Shown: positions 7,572 through 16,675, counted from the stretch's first letter. The stretch is 36,758 bases of DNA from an uncultured Lachnospiraceae bacterium (GCA_947623905.1 CANQHX010000011.1:1-36758); one strand, 5' to 3'. Notes: a model not told the origin generated them from the sequence alone. Numbers and translations are program-made.

Positions 7572-10191
7572 TCCGGCGGGACTGGAAGACCGCCTGTATA
7601 AGCAGTGGGAGGAGAGACGGTATTTCCACGCCGAGCCCGACCCGGAAAAGAGACCGTTTACCATCGTGATCCCCCCTCCCAATATCACCGGACAGCTTCA
7701 CATGGGGCACGCTCTGGACAATACCCTGCAGGATATCCTCATCCGGTTCAAGCGGATGCAGGGCTACAATACCCTCTGGCAGCCCGGCACGGACCACGCC
7801 AGCATTGCCACGGAGGTAAAGATCATCGAGGCCTTGAAGGAGCAGGGCATCGACAAGGCGGACCTGGGCCGGGAAAAGTTCCTGGAGCGGGCATGGCAGT
7901 GGAAGGAAGAGTACGGCGGCCGGATCATCGGCCAGTTAAAGAAGCTGGGCTCCTCCTGCGACTGGGAGCGGGAGCGCTTTACCATGGACAAGGGCTGCAA
8001 CCGGGCCGTGGAGGAAGTGTTTGTCAAGCTCTATGAAAAAGGCTATATCTATAAGGGCAACCGCATCATCAACTGGTGTCCTGTGTGCAGGACGACCATA
8101 TCCGACGCGGAGGTGGAGTACGAGGAGCAGGCAGGCCATTTCTGGCATATCAATTATCCCGTAGTGGGTTCTGATGAGATGGTGGAGATCGCCACCACCC
8201 GCCCCGAGACCATGCTGGGAGATACGGCGGTGGCCGTGCATCCCGATGATAAAAGGTACCAGCATCTCATCGGCAAAAAGGTGCTCCTTCCCCTTGTGAA
8301 CAAGGAGATCCCCGTGGTGGCCGACAGCTATGTGGACATGGAGTTCGGTACCGGCGTGGTAAAGATCACTCCCGCCCACGACCCCAACGACTTTGAAGTA
8401 GGCAGGCGGCACGGCCTGGAGCAGATCAACATCATGAACGACGACGCCACCATCAATGAGAACGGCGGCAAATACGCCGGCATGGACCGGTATGAGGCGC
8501 GGAAGGCCATTGTGGAGGATCTGGACGCCCTGGGCCTGCTGGCAGGCATCGAGGACCACGTGCACAACGTGGGCACTCACGACAGGTGCAAGACCACGGT
8601 GGAGCCTCTCATCAAGCAGCAGTGGTTCGTAAAGATGGAGGAGATGGCAAAGCCTGCCATCGACGCCTTAAAGAACGGGGATCTGAAATTTGTCCCCGAG
8701 CGGTTTGACAAGACCTACCTTCACTGGCTGGAGAACATCCGCGACTGGTGCATTTCCCGGCAGCTCTGGTGGGGACACAGGATCCCGGCCTATTACTGCC
8801 GGGACTGCGGTAAGATCGTGGTGGCAAGGACGGCCGACGCGCCTTCCTGCTGTCCGGACTGCGGCAGCGCCAATATGAAGCAGGATGAAGATACGCTGGA
8901 TACCTGGTTCTCGTCCGCTCTGTGGCCCTTCTCCACCCTGGGCTGGCCGGAAGAGACGGAGGATCTGAAATATTTCTACCCCACAGACGTACTGGTGACC
9001 GGCTACGACATTATCTTTTTCTGGGTCATCCGCATGGTATTCTCCGGTCTGGAGCAGACCGGAAAAACGCCCTTCCACACCGTGCTGATCCACGGCCTTG
9101 TGCGGGATTCTCTGGGACGGAAGATGAGCAAGTCCCTGGGCAATGGCATCGATCCCCTGGAGGTCATCGACAAGTATGGCGCCGACGCCCTGCGGCTCAC
9201 CCTTGTGACGGGCAACGCGCCGGGCAACGACATGCGGTTCTACTGGGAGCGGGTAGAGGCCAGCCGGAACTTTGCCAATAAGGTGTGGAACGCCTCTCGG
9301 TTCATCATGATGCATCTGGGGGACAGGAAGATCACCACGCCCGCGCCGGAGGAACTGCGCCCCGAGGACAGGTGGATCCTGGACAAGCTCAATACGGTAG
9401 TAAAAGAAGTCACGGACAATATGGAAAAATATGAGCTGGGCATCGCCGTGCAGAAGGTGTACGATTTCATCTGGGAAGAATTCTGCGACTGGTACATCGA
9501 GATGGCAAAGCCCCGGCTGTACAATAAAGAGGCGGAGCCCGTCTCTGCCAACAGCGCCCTGTGGACGCTGAAGACGGCGCTCATCGACGCCCTGAAGCTG
9601 CTGCATCCCTACATGCCCTTTATCACCGAGGAGATCTTCTGTACTCTCCAGAGCGAGGAGGAATCCATTATGATCTCTTCCTGGCCGGTGTACAGGGAGG
9701 AACGGAAGGATCCTCAGGCAAGAAAACAGGTGGAGCAGGCAAAGGACCTGGTGCGGGCCATCCGCAATATGCGCTCGGAAATGAATGTGCCCCCCAGCCG
9801 GAAGGCACACGTGTACGTGGTATCGGAGAGCGAAGACGTACGGGCATCCATGGAGAGCCTGAAGGCTGTGTACGCGGGACTGATCTATGCCAGTGATGTG
9901 ACGGTGCAGGGCGACAAGTCCGGTATCTCTTCCGACGCGGTATCTGCCGTGATCCATGGAGCGGTCGCCTATATCCCCTTCGAAGATCTGGTGGACGTGG
10001 CCAAAGAGCGGGAGCGGCTCACAAAGGAGCGGGAGCGGCTTACAAAGGAGCTGGCCCGTGTCAACGGCATGCTGAGCAACGAGCGGTTTTTGAGCAGGGC
10101 GCCGGAGGCCAAGGTCAACGAGGAGAAGGCCAAGCTGGTGAAATATACGGAGATGATGGAGCAGGTGGAGGCCAGACTGAAGGCACTCTGA
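7543..10191 (+). CDS. valS: Valyl-tRNA synthetase
   Basis: This class I synthetase charges tRNA-Val and edits Thr-tRNA. The 882-residue product has the HIGH-type motif HMGH at 53-56 (in [15 protein letters not shown]), the CP1 editing domain with [10 protein letters not shown], a Cys-rich insert (CRDCG and CCPDCG) that may bind zinc, KMSKS at 527-531, the anticodon-binding domain, and a C-terminal coiled coil (about 820-882) that contacts tRNA. That coil contains a tandem 21-bp duplication encoding KERERLT twice (10003-10023 and 10024-10044, two silent differences). The start overlaps engB by 29 bases in another frame; GGAAAGG lies about 15 bases upstream. No T-box leader is present, so control must come from further upstream or be absent. 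Confidence 0.98.
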   Translation: MAKQLEKTYDPAGLEDRLYKQWEERRYFHAEPDPEKRPFTIVIPPPNITGQLHMGHALDNTLQDILIRFKRMQGYNTLWQPGTDHASIATEVKIIEALKEQGIDKADLGREKFLERAWQWKEEYGGRIIGQLKKLGSSCDWERERFTMDKGCNRAVEEVFVKLYEKGYIYKGNRIINWCPVCRTTISDAEVEYEEQAGHFWHINYPVVGSDEMVEIATTRPETMLGDTAVAVHPDDKRYQHLIGKKVLLPLVNKEIPVVADSYVDMEFGTGVVKITPAHDPNDFEVGRRHGLEQINIMNDDATINENGGKYAGMDRYEARKAIVEDLDALGLLAGIEDHVHNVGTHDRCKTTVEPLIKQQWFVKMEEMAKPAIDALKNGDLKFVPERFDKTYLHWLENIRDWCISRQLWWGHRIPAYYCRDCGKIVVARTADAPSCCPDCGSANMKQDEDTLDTWFSSALWPFSTLGWPEETEDLKYFYPTDVLVTGYDIIFFWVIRMVFSGLEQTGKTPFHTVLIHGLVRDSLGRKMSKSLGNGIDPLEVIDKYGADALRLTLVTGNAPGNDMRFYWERVEASRNFANKVWNASRFIMMHLGDRKITTPAPEELRPEDRWILDKLNTVVKEVTDNMEKYELGIAVQKVYDFIWEEFCDWYIEMAKPRLYNKEAEPVSANSALWTLKTALIDALKLLHPYMPFITEEIFCTLQSEEESIMISSWPVYREERKDPQARKQVEQAKDLVRAIRNMRSEMNVPPSRKAHVYVVSESEDVRASMESLKAVYAGLIYASDVTVQGDKSGISSDAVSAVIHGAVAYIPFEDLVDVAKERERLTKERERLTKELARVNGMLSNERFLSRAPEAKVNEEKAKLVKYTEMMEQVEARLKAL

Positions 10192-10214
10192 TCCTGCCCG
10201 GAATAGGGATTGGT

Positions 10215-10376
10215 ATGATCAATTTTGACGAAGAACTGAAAAAATTCCATCCGGTCACGGAGATCACGGATCTGGAGGAAGTGGTCCGACAGCAGGATCT
10301 GACGGACATGACGGACATTATGCGGGAACTGATGCGGGACGGGCGGGAGCCCGGCAGGGACGGTCAGGATTCCTGA
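10215..10376 (+). CDS. Small conserved-looking protein after valS, 53 aa, function unknown
   Basis: A 53-codon reading frame begins at ATG 10215, 23 bases after valS. It encodes an acidic, mostly helical peptide with MINFDEELKKFHPV at the start and LTDMTDIMRELM in the middle. There is no signal peptide, membrane segment or Cys motif. The ribosome site is weak (AGGGATTGGT). I believe similar short proteins follow valS in other Lachnospiraceae, but this is from memory. It is followed at once by the zinc-ribbon/TPR gene (31 bases), so the three genes are probably one transcript. Confidence 0.6.
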   Translation: MINFDEELKKFHPVTEITDLEEVVRQQDLTDMTDIMRELMRDGREPGRDGQDS

Positions 10377-10407
10377 GAACAGGATGCCGGATGGCGGAGG
10401 AAACCAT

Positions 10408-11439
10408 ATGCGGTGTTATCAGTGCGGCGCGCAGCTGACCCGCTCCAACCGGTGCAGACAGTGCGGCGCGGATGTAACGGTCTATAAAAAGATCATCAGT
10501 CTGTCCAATTTCTATTACAATGACGGACTGGAACAGGCTTCCGTGCGCAATCTCACCGGGGCGAGGGTCAGCCTGAAGCGGAGCGTAAAATACAATAAGA
10601 ACAATACGGACGCGAGAAACCTCCTGGGCCTGATCTATTATGAGACAGGAGATGTGACCATGGCCGTGGCCCAGTGGGCCATCAGCCAGACGCTCCAGCC
10701 GGACGACAATCCCGCGTCCCGGTATCTGGACGACGTCATGGGCACGAAGGCGTCCATTGCTTCGGAAAACCGGGCGCTGCAGAAATACAACCAGGCGGTC
10801 ACCTACATCGGGCAGGGCAGCCAGGATATGGCGGTCATTCAGCTGAAAAAGGTAGTATCTCTCAATCCCCGCATGCTGCCCGCCTATCAGATGCTGGCCC
10901 TTCTGTACATGAAAACAAAGCAGTACGGCAAGGCCCGCAGGGCGCTCATCGCGGCAAAGAACATTGATACCAATGATACTACGACCCTGCGCTATATCAA
11001 GGAGTGGAAACGAAATACGGGAAAAGGCATGAACCGTCAGGAACGGCTGCGCACCGTCACCCCCAGCAGAGACCGCAAGGTAGTGGGGGAAGGGGGCCGC
11101 AAACGGGTCATCCCCGTAAAACGATTTGAAAACAGAGGCTTCTGGACATTTGTCAATGTGTGTACCGGCGTGCTCCTTGGCGCTGCCATTATCTGGTTTC
11201 TCGTGCTGCCGGGCAGGCTGCACCAGCAGGAGGAGGAATATTACCGGCAGTTGAGAGACATGTACCGGCAGCAGGAGACGGCGCAGGTATTTGTGACGGA
11301 AGCGCCGGAAGAAACGCCCGCCCCGCGGCAGACGGAAACGCCGGACACGGCATCTCCCGTGCCGGCAGAGACAGAAGGACCGGACACGGCATCCTCCGTG
11401 CCCGAGGAGGAAGACGCGCCTGTGCCGGAAGAGGAATAA
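10408..11439 (+). CDS. Zinc-ribbon TPR protein with one membrane segment
   Basis: The 343-residue protein starts with a short zinc ribbon (Cys3, Cys6, Cys16, Cys19). It continues with tetratricopeptide-like repeats (about 35-215), with helices such as DARNLLGLIYYETGDVTMAV and LPAYQMLALLYMKTKQYGKA. A basic stretch precedes a single membrane helix (about 244-268, GVLLGAAIIWFLVLP). A short coiled coil and an outward-facing Glu/Pro/Thr tail with imperfect repeats (PDTASPVPAETEG, PDTASSVPEEED) complete it. The likely topology is TPR domain inside, tail outside. The start at 10408 has GGAGG seven bases upstream; an ATG at 10384 is open but lacks one. TPR domains usually bind proteins. The partner is unknown, and the valS-linked position does not fix a role. 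Confidence 0.82.
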   Translation: MRCYQCGAQLTRSNRCRQCGADVTVYKKIISLSNFYYNDGLEQASVRNLTGARVSLKRSVKYNKNNTDARNLLGLIYYETGDVTMAVAQWAISQTLQPDDNPASRYLDDVMGTKASIASENRALQKYNQAVTYIGQGSQDMAVIQLKKVVSLNPRMLPAYQMLALLYMKTKQYGKARRALIAAKNIDTNDTTTLRYIKEWKRNTGKGMNRQERLRTVTPSRDRKVVGEGGRKRVIPVKRFENRGFWTFVNVCTGVLLGAAIIWFLVLPGRLHQQEEEYYRQLRDMYRQQETAQVFVTEAPEETPAPRQTETPDTASPVPAETEGPDTASSVPEEEDAPVPEEE

Positions 11440-11454
11440 ACAGAATAATTTGAT

Positions 11455-11495
11455 AAAAAAAGCCGGCGCGCTGCGGGATGCAGTCTGCCGGCTTT
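11455..11495 (-). terminator. Intrinsic terminator of the minus-strand lipoprotein operon
   Basis: AAAGCCGGC (11459-11467) pairs with GCCGGCTTT (11487-11495), with an inner CTGC/GCAG pairing. Read on the minus strand the stem is followed by a run of T (from the A-run at 11455-11460), so it best terminates the operon coming from 15751. It may also stop the plus-strand TPR gene, which ends at 11439. Confidence 0.8.
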
Positions 11496-11527
11496 CGCTG
11501 TAGTATGCTTTTTTACAGAAGGCGCAG

Positions 11528-12916
11528 TTATCTTCGGTATTCCCGCATCGTATCCGTCTCCTCCATAGATACAAAAGTGCCGTTTCCGTCGAAGTGGTAC
11601 CGGAACACATAGCTGGCGCCGCCGATGGTAAAGGAGCTGGTGGCAGGCGAGTAGTAGGTGCCGGCCACTTCTTCTATGTTCCATGTGATGCCGTCGCCGG
11701 ATCCGTCAAGCTCCGCCCCGAGAGCGCCGTCTACCGTGTACATGGCGTCAATGTCGCCGTCCGCGGGATCGCACTGAATGAGAAAGGCGGTATAATTATC
11801 TCTTACCATCCGGGTCAGCTGTTCATCGGGACCATGGTCTGTCAGGTCGGTGCCGGAAGTATGCTCGTATGCCGCCAGTACCCCGTCGATCTCCGGCCTG
11901 CCGTAGGATTCTGCCGGAGTGGGCACATAGTAGCCGCTGATGTACAGCTTTTTGTTTACTTCCTTCATATCGCTGTAATATAAGGTGTTCTTTCCGGACA
12001 GGTAGGTAAATGCCCCGCAGGGGTCCCCGGAATCGTCCAGCTTCTGCAGGAACCGGACGTCCGCCGTGTTCAGGATCCCTTCGCAGTGAAGGATATGGCC
12101 GCCGTTAATGGGCGCGCCGCCCCAGACGCCCCAGTCGCCGATGCTGCTCCTGTTCCGGAATATCTCCTGTCCGTTTTTGTCATAGATCATGGTGATCAGA
12201 TACATAGAAGTCTGTACAGGATCGTAATCGCTGCGATCGTAGTTGTCCTCGCGGCTGATGACCGTCAGCCTGTCGTCCTTTTCCGCGGCGTATACGGCTT
12301 CTTCATAACCGGTGGTACCGTTGCTGCACGTGACGTCCCACAGGGGGCTGCCGTCCTTTGCCGTCAGGGCAATGCGGGTGGCCTGGGGACAGTTATCACC
12401 GAGATCCTGGCGGAGATGGCCGTAGATGGCCGTGTCTTCGCCCCATTGCAGGGTGCCGTCGATCTCCATGTCCTCGGGAACGCCTCCCGGTTTCTCCGCT
12501 GCGGGATAGATGAGTTCATTCATCAGACCGGGGCCGCCTCCCGATCCCCACGCCTCCCGCAGCTGCCTGTCATGCTCCGGGGAGATGACGGCTGCCGGAA
12601 GCGCTCTGGCGGAGATATTATCTGTTGCTATTTTTCTGACGGCTGTTTCGTAGTGGCGCGCTGCCATCTGCCGGGCGTCCATGGCTGCCGCGGCATCCTC
12701 AGACGGCCAGGGATATGGCGTTTCGTCCAGGACAGGAACATCCCTGGCGGAGGAAATATCCGGTTCCGGCGTTTCTGCTTCCGTTTCCGGCTCCGGCGTT
12801 TCTGTTTCCGGCGTGTTCACTTCTGTTTCCGGTGCCGGCCGGGGCGCGCTGCCGCCGCATCCCCATAGCAGGGCGCAGACCAGTACGGTCCACAGAATGG
12901 CAATTTCTTTTTTCAT
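11528..12916 (-). CDS. Lipoprotein sharing its C-terminal domain with the neighbouring anti-sigma-like protein
   Basis: This 462-residue protein has a lipoprotein signal peptide with lipobox LLWGC (Cys20) and a disordered Pro/Glu/Thr linker (about residues 24-55), so it is expected to be anchored outside the membrane. The remaining roughly 400 residues are beta-rich with no enzyme motif that I recognise. Its C-terminal half aligns by eye with the protein at 13762-14949: shared landmarks are YVPTP, VRDNYTA against VKDNFTA, CDPA, YYSPATSSFTIGGASYV against FYSPYTTAFHIGGVSYV, and a final TxxMREYRR against TDALRKFYR. The start has GGAGGG six bases upstream. It is the last gene of the four-gene operon and ends just before the terminator at 11455-11495. 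Confidence 0.78.
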   Translation of the reverse strand: MKKEIAILWTVLVCALLWGCGGSAPRPAPETEVNTPETETPEPETEAETPEPDISSARDVPVLDETPYPWPSEDAAAAMDARQMAARHYETAVRKIATDNISARALPAAVISPEHDRQLREAWGSGGGPGLMNELIYPAAEKPGGVPEDMEIDGTLQWGEDTAIYGHLRQDLGDNCPQATRIALTAKDGSPLWDVTCSNGTTGYEEAVYAAEKDDRLTVISREDNYDRSDYDPVQTSMYLITMIYDKNGQEIFRNRSSIGDWGVWGGAPINGGHILHCEGILNTADVRFLQKLDDSGDPCGAFTYLSGKNTLYYSDMKEVNKKLYISGYYVPTPAESYGRPEIDGVLAAYEHTSGTDLTDHGPDEQLTRMVRDNYTAFLIQCDPADGDIDAMYTVDGALGAELDGSGDGITWNIEEVAGTYYSPATSSFTIGGASYVFRYHFDGNGTFVSMEETDTMREYRR

Positions 12917-12960
12917 AAGAATCCCTCCGCTTCTTTTTCGGTAGTGCCAGATCCTACCGG

Positions 12961-13725
12961 TTAGTGTCTGACATTTTTCTGGTAATAAACTGCTTCCCCG
13001 GATGTGTTATTTTGAATATCATTCACCACTTCGACCATAGCATCGTTGCCTTCGTCTGCATATACGTCTTTGATGGCTTCATACATTTTGTCCGTATTGC
13101 CCACATACTTGTATCCGTTTACATATACTTCTCCGGTCTCCCTGATACACAGGGGACACAATCTCCCCATAAAGCGGGTGCCTGCCTGCCGGTCACTGTC
13201 CCAATCAGCAAAGGCAAGGCAGTAGTATGCCCCTCGCATTTCCGGAGCGTAATCTTCAAGGGCTGTTGAAAACATCTCCTCGCGCAGATCCAGGCTGTCA
13301 AGAACCTTTTTTACATCAGCCCCGTCCCAATATTCGCTCATCCCGGTTTCCCAACCATAGGCAGCCCAGTAGAATATTCCGTTATCCCATCTGAGTTCCT
13401 GCTGGGTAAAGGACACAAAGTACGTTCCATCGCTGAGATTCTCCAAGGGCAGAGTGATGGGCCCGGCAGGAAGGTGGGTTGGATCGATGGTCGCCTGAGG
13501 CCGCGGGGTTTCGGTCGCTCTTGCAGGGGTTTGGGCAGGTTCCGACGTCATGGTTCCGGCAGGTTCTGTTGCGACGGGCTTTTCGGACTCCGGAGCGACG
13601 GTTTCTTCTGGCCCCGGCCGGGATGTCTGTTCCCGTTCTTTCAGATCGTTCTTCCCACAGCCGGACAAGGCGATCATCACAATAAATATGGCGAAACAAA
13701 TTCGGTTTTTCATAGGCTGTTTCAT
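12961..13725 (-). CDS. Lipoprotein of unknown function, 254 aa
   Basis: A hydrophobic signal (CFAIFIVMIALSGC) places the lipidated residue at Cys23. A long Pro/Thr/Glu-rich linker (about 31-85) then leads to a compact domain of about 165 residues with many aromatic and acidic residues (DGTYFVSFTQQELRWDNGIF, YWDGADVKKVLDSLDLREE). I do not recognise the family, and it is not visibly related to its two neighbours. ATG 13725 has GGAAGGG close upstream; a second ATG at 13713 would shorten the signal. It lies between the sensor gene (36 bases upstream) and the 462-residue lipoprotein (44 bases downstream) and is probably co-transcribed with both. Confidence 0.75.
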   Translation of the reverse strand: MKQPMKNRICFAIFIVMIALSGCGKNDLKEREQTSRPGPEETVAPESEKPVATEPAGTMTSEPAQTPARATETPRPQATIDPTHLPAGPITLPLENLSDGTYFVSFTQQELRWDNGIFYWAAYGWETGMSEYWDGADVKKVLDSLDLREEMFSTALEDYAPEMRGAYYCLAFADWDSDRQAGTRFMGRLCPLCIRETGEVYVNGYKYVGNTDKMYEAIKDVYADEGNDAMVEVVNDIQNNTSGEAVYYQKNVRH

Positions 13726-13761
13726 ATTCCCTTCCGGCAGCGCAAAATGGTCCCGGCGGGT

Positions 13762-15217
13762 TCAGCGGTAAAATTTCCGCAGCGCGTCGGTTTTTTCCTG
13801 GCCGGTCAGCTGTCCTTCCTCGTCAAAGGTATAGTGATACACATAACTGACGCCGCCGATGTGGAAGGCCGTGGTATAAGGAGAATAGAATGTATCGGCG
13901 ATGGTCTCCACCTCCCACAGCAGCCGGCCCTGATCGTCTGTGGACAGACCGCTGCTGACGGAGCCTTTTACGGAATAAAATGTCTCTGGCATGCCGGTGG
14001 CGGGATCGCACCGCAGCAGCACGGCGGTAAAATTGTCTTTCACGATCTGGTTGAATTTATCCATGGGCAGTTTTTTGTTTTCATAGTCGTAGATCTCCCG
14101 TACCCCGCCCAGGATGCCGGCAATCTCCTTTATGCCGTAGGGGTATTTTTTTTCATCGGGAGTGGGAACGATGTAGGCGCTCAGATACACGCAGCCGTTG
14201 TATTCCGTCATGTCGGTAATGTAATATTGCTCCTCCTGGGAATCATAGGTGATGGAATCCCCCAGGGATCCGTCGGGATGTACTTTCTGCAGATACTCCA
14301 CGGTGGACGCGTAATTTAACAGCCGGGTGGAGCCTGTCATCTGCAGCAGATAGCCGTCGTCTACCGGTACTACATTGCGGATCTCAAATCTTCCGATGGG
14401 GTGCTTCGCGATCTTTTCACAGTTTCCGTCCCGGTCATAGCGGGCCATGCACAGGGTGCTGCCGTCTCCGTAGCTGAACAGGACGAACGCATCTTCTTCC
14501 GGAATGGCGGCGGCGATGACTTCACTCTTATTAAAACCGTGCCGCGGGATCATATCCCACAGTACATCACCGCTCTTGTCCTGCAGCGCCACGTGGCCGG
14601 AATGGCTGCTGTACAATATCTGTTTGTCTCCCCAGGGCACCGCGTGTTCGTAGGTCCGGCCGCCTGCGGTGATCGTATCAGGGGCGAGCTCTTGGGGCAG
14701 GTCTTCTTCCGGCCACAGGTCTGCCGCGGCGGCCTGGTCCTCAGGGGCAGGAGATTCCTGCAGGATCTCATAGCCCATGACGCTGTTGCGGATCACCTGG
14801 GACGTCTTGTCATAAGAAAAGCTTCCGGTGATGATGTCCCGGTATACCCGGGTGATCTCCTCCCTGGTCAGGCCATCCACGGACAGTTCATTTTGCGAAA
14901 AATAGGACAGCGCCCGATAATACGTCTCGTTTTGGGAATACAGGGACAAGCCCGGCGGCCAGCAGGAGCACTGCCAGAAGGGCGAAGACGGGACGCGGCC
15001 GCAGGCCGTGCCGTGCCGGGAGCCCTGCTCCTCCCGGGGCGCGGCCGGATTGGGGTTCGGAGACCTCCGCGGCGCGGCCGGATTGGGGCTCGGAGACTTC
15101 TGCGGCGTGACCGGATTGGAGCCCGAGCGCTTCGCAGGCAGACAATATTTTTTCTTTGTCCGGCAGAGGCATGTCGTCCAGCTGCCGTAATTTGGTTTTC
15201 AATTCTTTTTTATTCAA
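13762..15217 (-). pseudogene. Membrane anti-sigma/sensor protein, reading frame broken near 14950-14980
   Basis: Two overlapping frames make one plausible protein. The first starts at TTG 15217 (GAGGGATCGGA upstream), nine bases after the sigma gene. It encodes a short helical cytoplasmic region (MNKKELKTKLRQLDDM, PLPDKEKILSAC), three 11-residue repeats, and a membrane helix (VFALLAVLLLAAGL), then reads out of frame to a stop at 14888. The second frame continues at the end of that helix (LSLYSQNETYYRAL) to 13762 and holds an extracytoplasmic domain like that of the 462-residue lipoprotein. The total of 1456 nt is one base over a multiple of three. A corrected protein would have 484 residues. 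The second frame alone has no ribosome site, signal or anchor. The anti-sigma role is inferred from position. Confidence 0.7.
15038..15124 (-). repeat. Tandem 33-bp repeats inside the sensor gene
   Basis: Two full units (15038-15070 and 15071-15103) differ at two bases, and a third, partial and more diverged unit follows (15104 to about 15124). They encode 11-residue Ser/Glu/Pro/Gln-rich repeats just before the membrane helix. Units of 33 bp keep the frame when copy number changes. Confidence 0.85.
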
Positions 15218-15226
15218 TCCGATCCC

Positions 15227-15751
15227 TCATTTACTTGTCATTTTTTTCAGTTTCCCTATGGCTCTCTGGTATCGTTTCTGGGCGGCCGCCACCGACAGTT
15301 CCGTTATGGCGCTGATCTCCCGGTAGGAAAGGCCGCCGTACAGGCGATACAGGATCAGTTGTCTTTCGTCCTCCTCCAGATGGTCCAGCAGCTCCAGTAT
15401 CTCCAGCCGGTCAAAGGCGGGGTGCGGGGTGGGAGCCGGTTCCGGCGGATGTTCCATGGGGACCGCGCGCTGCCGTCTGCGGAGCAGGTCAATGGACAGG
15501 TGCCGGGTGATCGCCAGGATCCAGGCAACGGCCTTCGCCCCCTTTTGATAGGAACCGGCGTACCGGACGATCTCCAGAAAGGTGTCCTGGAGCACGTCCT
15601 CCGCGTCCTGGTAATTTCCGGTGACAGAGCGGGCCGTGGCGAAGATGAGCCGCGCCATGATGTCATATAGATCGCGGAGGGCGTCTGTATCTCCCCGGGC
15701 GCAGGCGAGGAGCGCCCTGCTGCATGCCTGCTCTCTTTCCCTGTGGGTCAC
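15227..15751 (-). CDS. ECF-type RNA polymerase sigma factor
   Basis: The product (174 residues from GTG 15751) has the two-domain layout of extracytoplasmic-function sigma factors. Region 2 spans about residues 15-80 (LYDIMARLIFATARSVTGN, DAEDVLQDTFLEIVRYAGSY, AVAWILAITRHLSIDLLRRR). An Ala/Pro linker leads to region 4 (about 115-170, LDHLEEDERQLILYRLYGGL and SYREISAITELSV as the helix-turn-helix). Such factors redirect polymerase to envelope or stress genes and are usually held by a membrane anti-sigma factor encoded next to them, as here. An AAAGGA lies 12 bases before the GTG; a TTG at 15817 in frame would add 22 basic residues and is less likely. The next gene starts nine bases after the stop. 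Confidence 0.9.
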   Translation of the reverse strand: MTHREREQACSRALLACARGDTDALRDLYDIMARLIFATARSVTGNYQDAEDVLQDTFLEIVRYAGSYQKGAKAVAWILAITRHLSIDLLRRRQRAVPMEHPPEPAPTPHPAFDRLEILELLDHLEEDERQLILYRLYGGLSYREISAITELSVAAAQKRYQRAIGKLKKMTSK

Positions 15752-15821
15752 CGGTCTGTCACATCCTTTCTTTTTGCTTCTATTTATACAGCGTTTGAAA
15801 AACCTGTCTGCGGACAAAAAT

Positions 15822-15830
15822 ATTATAGCA
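15822..15830 (-). promoter_or_regulatory. Extended -10 element upstream of the sigma factor operon
   Basis: Read on the minus strand this is TGC-TATAAT, a perfect -10 with an extended TG. No good -35 lies 16-18 bases upstream. It could start the four-gene operon ending at 11528. A motif used by the operon's own sigma factor may exist but cannot be recognised without other targets. Confidence 0.5.
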
Positions 15831-15902
15831 TAATTATTTTTTGCGGGGCATATATTTGTACTGTAGCAGTATGGCCAGGGATTTCGGAGAACAGGGAATC
15901 AT

Positions 15903-16235
15903 ATGGAAGACAAAACAAAGGAACTGATGGAACTGCAGAAAAGTAGGCTGATCATTCACGTACCAAGAGAGCTGGACGACCACCATGCCAGGGAGATCAT
16001 ACAGAAGGCGGACAATCTGCTGGAGACCCACTGGATCCGCACCATTGTATTTGACTTTGAAGAGACCGGCTTCATGGACAGCGCAGGGGTGGGCATGATA
16101 CTGGGACGGTACAAGAAAATGCAGTATATGGGCGGCAAGGTAGAGGCGTGCGCCATGAATGACAGGATCTACGGCATGCTGAAGCTGTCGGGTCTTGCCG
16201 GCATCATTACCATGAAACGGAGGGCCGGCCGATGA
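15903..16235 (+). CDS. spoIIAA: Anti-sigma F factor antagonist SpoIIAA (STAS domain)
   Basis: SpoIIAA releases sigma F in the forespore by binding SpoIIAB when unphosphorylated. The 110-residue STAS-domain protein carries the phospho-acceptor Ser60 in FMDSAGVGMILGRYK, matching Ser58 of Bacillus SpoIIAA, with the strand IVFDFEETGFMD before it. Its stop overlaps the spoIIAB start by four bases (ATGA), typical of coupled translation. It is the first gene of the tricistronic sigma-F operon. The ribosome site before ATG 15903 is weak (GGGAATCAT). In Bacillus this operon is driven by sigma H with Spo0A; I could not assign such a promoter here. Confidence 0.95.
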   Translation: MEDKTKELMELQKSRLIIHVPRELDDHHAREIIQKADNLLETHWIRTIVFDFEETGFMDSAGVGMILGRYKKMQYMGGKVEACAMNDRIYGMLKLSGLAGIITMKRRAGR

Positions 16236-16675
16236 CAGAAGAAAACCACATGGAGATGACCATTGACAGCCGTTCCGCCAACGAGCGGTTTGCAAGAGTG
16301 GCGGTAGGGGCGTTTATGACCCAGCTGAATCCTACGGTGGAGGAAGTGGAGGATGTGAAGACCGCGGTGTCGGAGGCGGTGACCAACTGTATCATTCACG
16401 GTTATGAAGGGGCGGTGGAGGATATTGTCATAAGGTGCTGCATCCGGGAAAAGGAGCTGGAGCTGTGGATCAGCGACAGGGGCCGGGGCATTCCGGACAT
16501 CGCGAAAGCCATGGAGCCCATGTTTTCCACCAAGCCGGAGCAGGAACGGTCCGGCATGGGATTTGCCTTTATGGAAGCCTTTATGGACACGCTGGAGGTA
16601 ACTTCCGCGGTGGGAAAGGGTACTACGGTACATATGACAAAGAAAATCGGACAGGGAAACGCGTGGGAGGACTGA
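16232..16675 (+). CDS. spoIIAB: Anti-sigma F factor SpoIIAB (serine kinase)
   Basis: SpoIIAB holds sigma F inactive and phosphorylates SpoIIAA. The 147-residue product has the GHKL ATPase boxes: N box EAVTNCIIHGY (Glu48, Asn52), G1 DRGRGI (82-87) and G2 SGMGF (107-111) next to the ATP-lid segment FSTKPEQER. The length equals that of Bacillus SpoIIAB. It overlaps spoIIAA by four bases, and its TGA directly precedes the TTG start of sigF, so the three products are probably made in linked amounts, as expected for a partner-switching module. Confidence 0.96.
   Translation: MTEENHMEMTIDSRSANERFARVAVGAFMTQLNPTVEEVEDVKTAVSEAVTNCIIHGYEGAVEDIVIRCCIREKELELWISDRGRGIPDIAKAMEPMFSTKPEQERSGMGFAFMEAFMDTLEVTSAVGKGTTVHMTKKIGQGNAWED

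Noticed and set aside
10003..10044. Tandem 21-bp duplication in valS
   Set aside because: It lies in the C-terminal coiled coil, keeps the frame and a heptad-like pattern, and is probably neutral.
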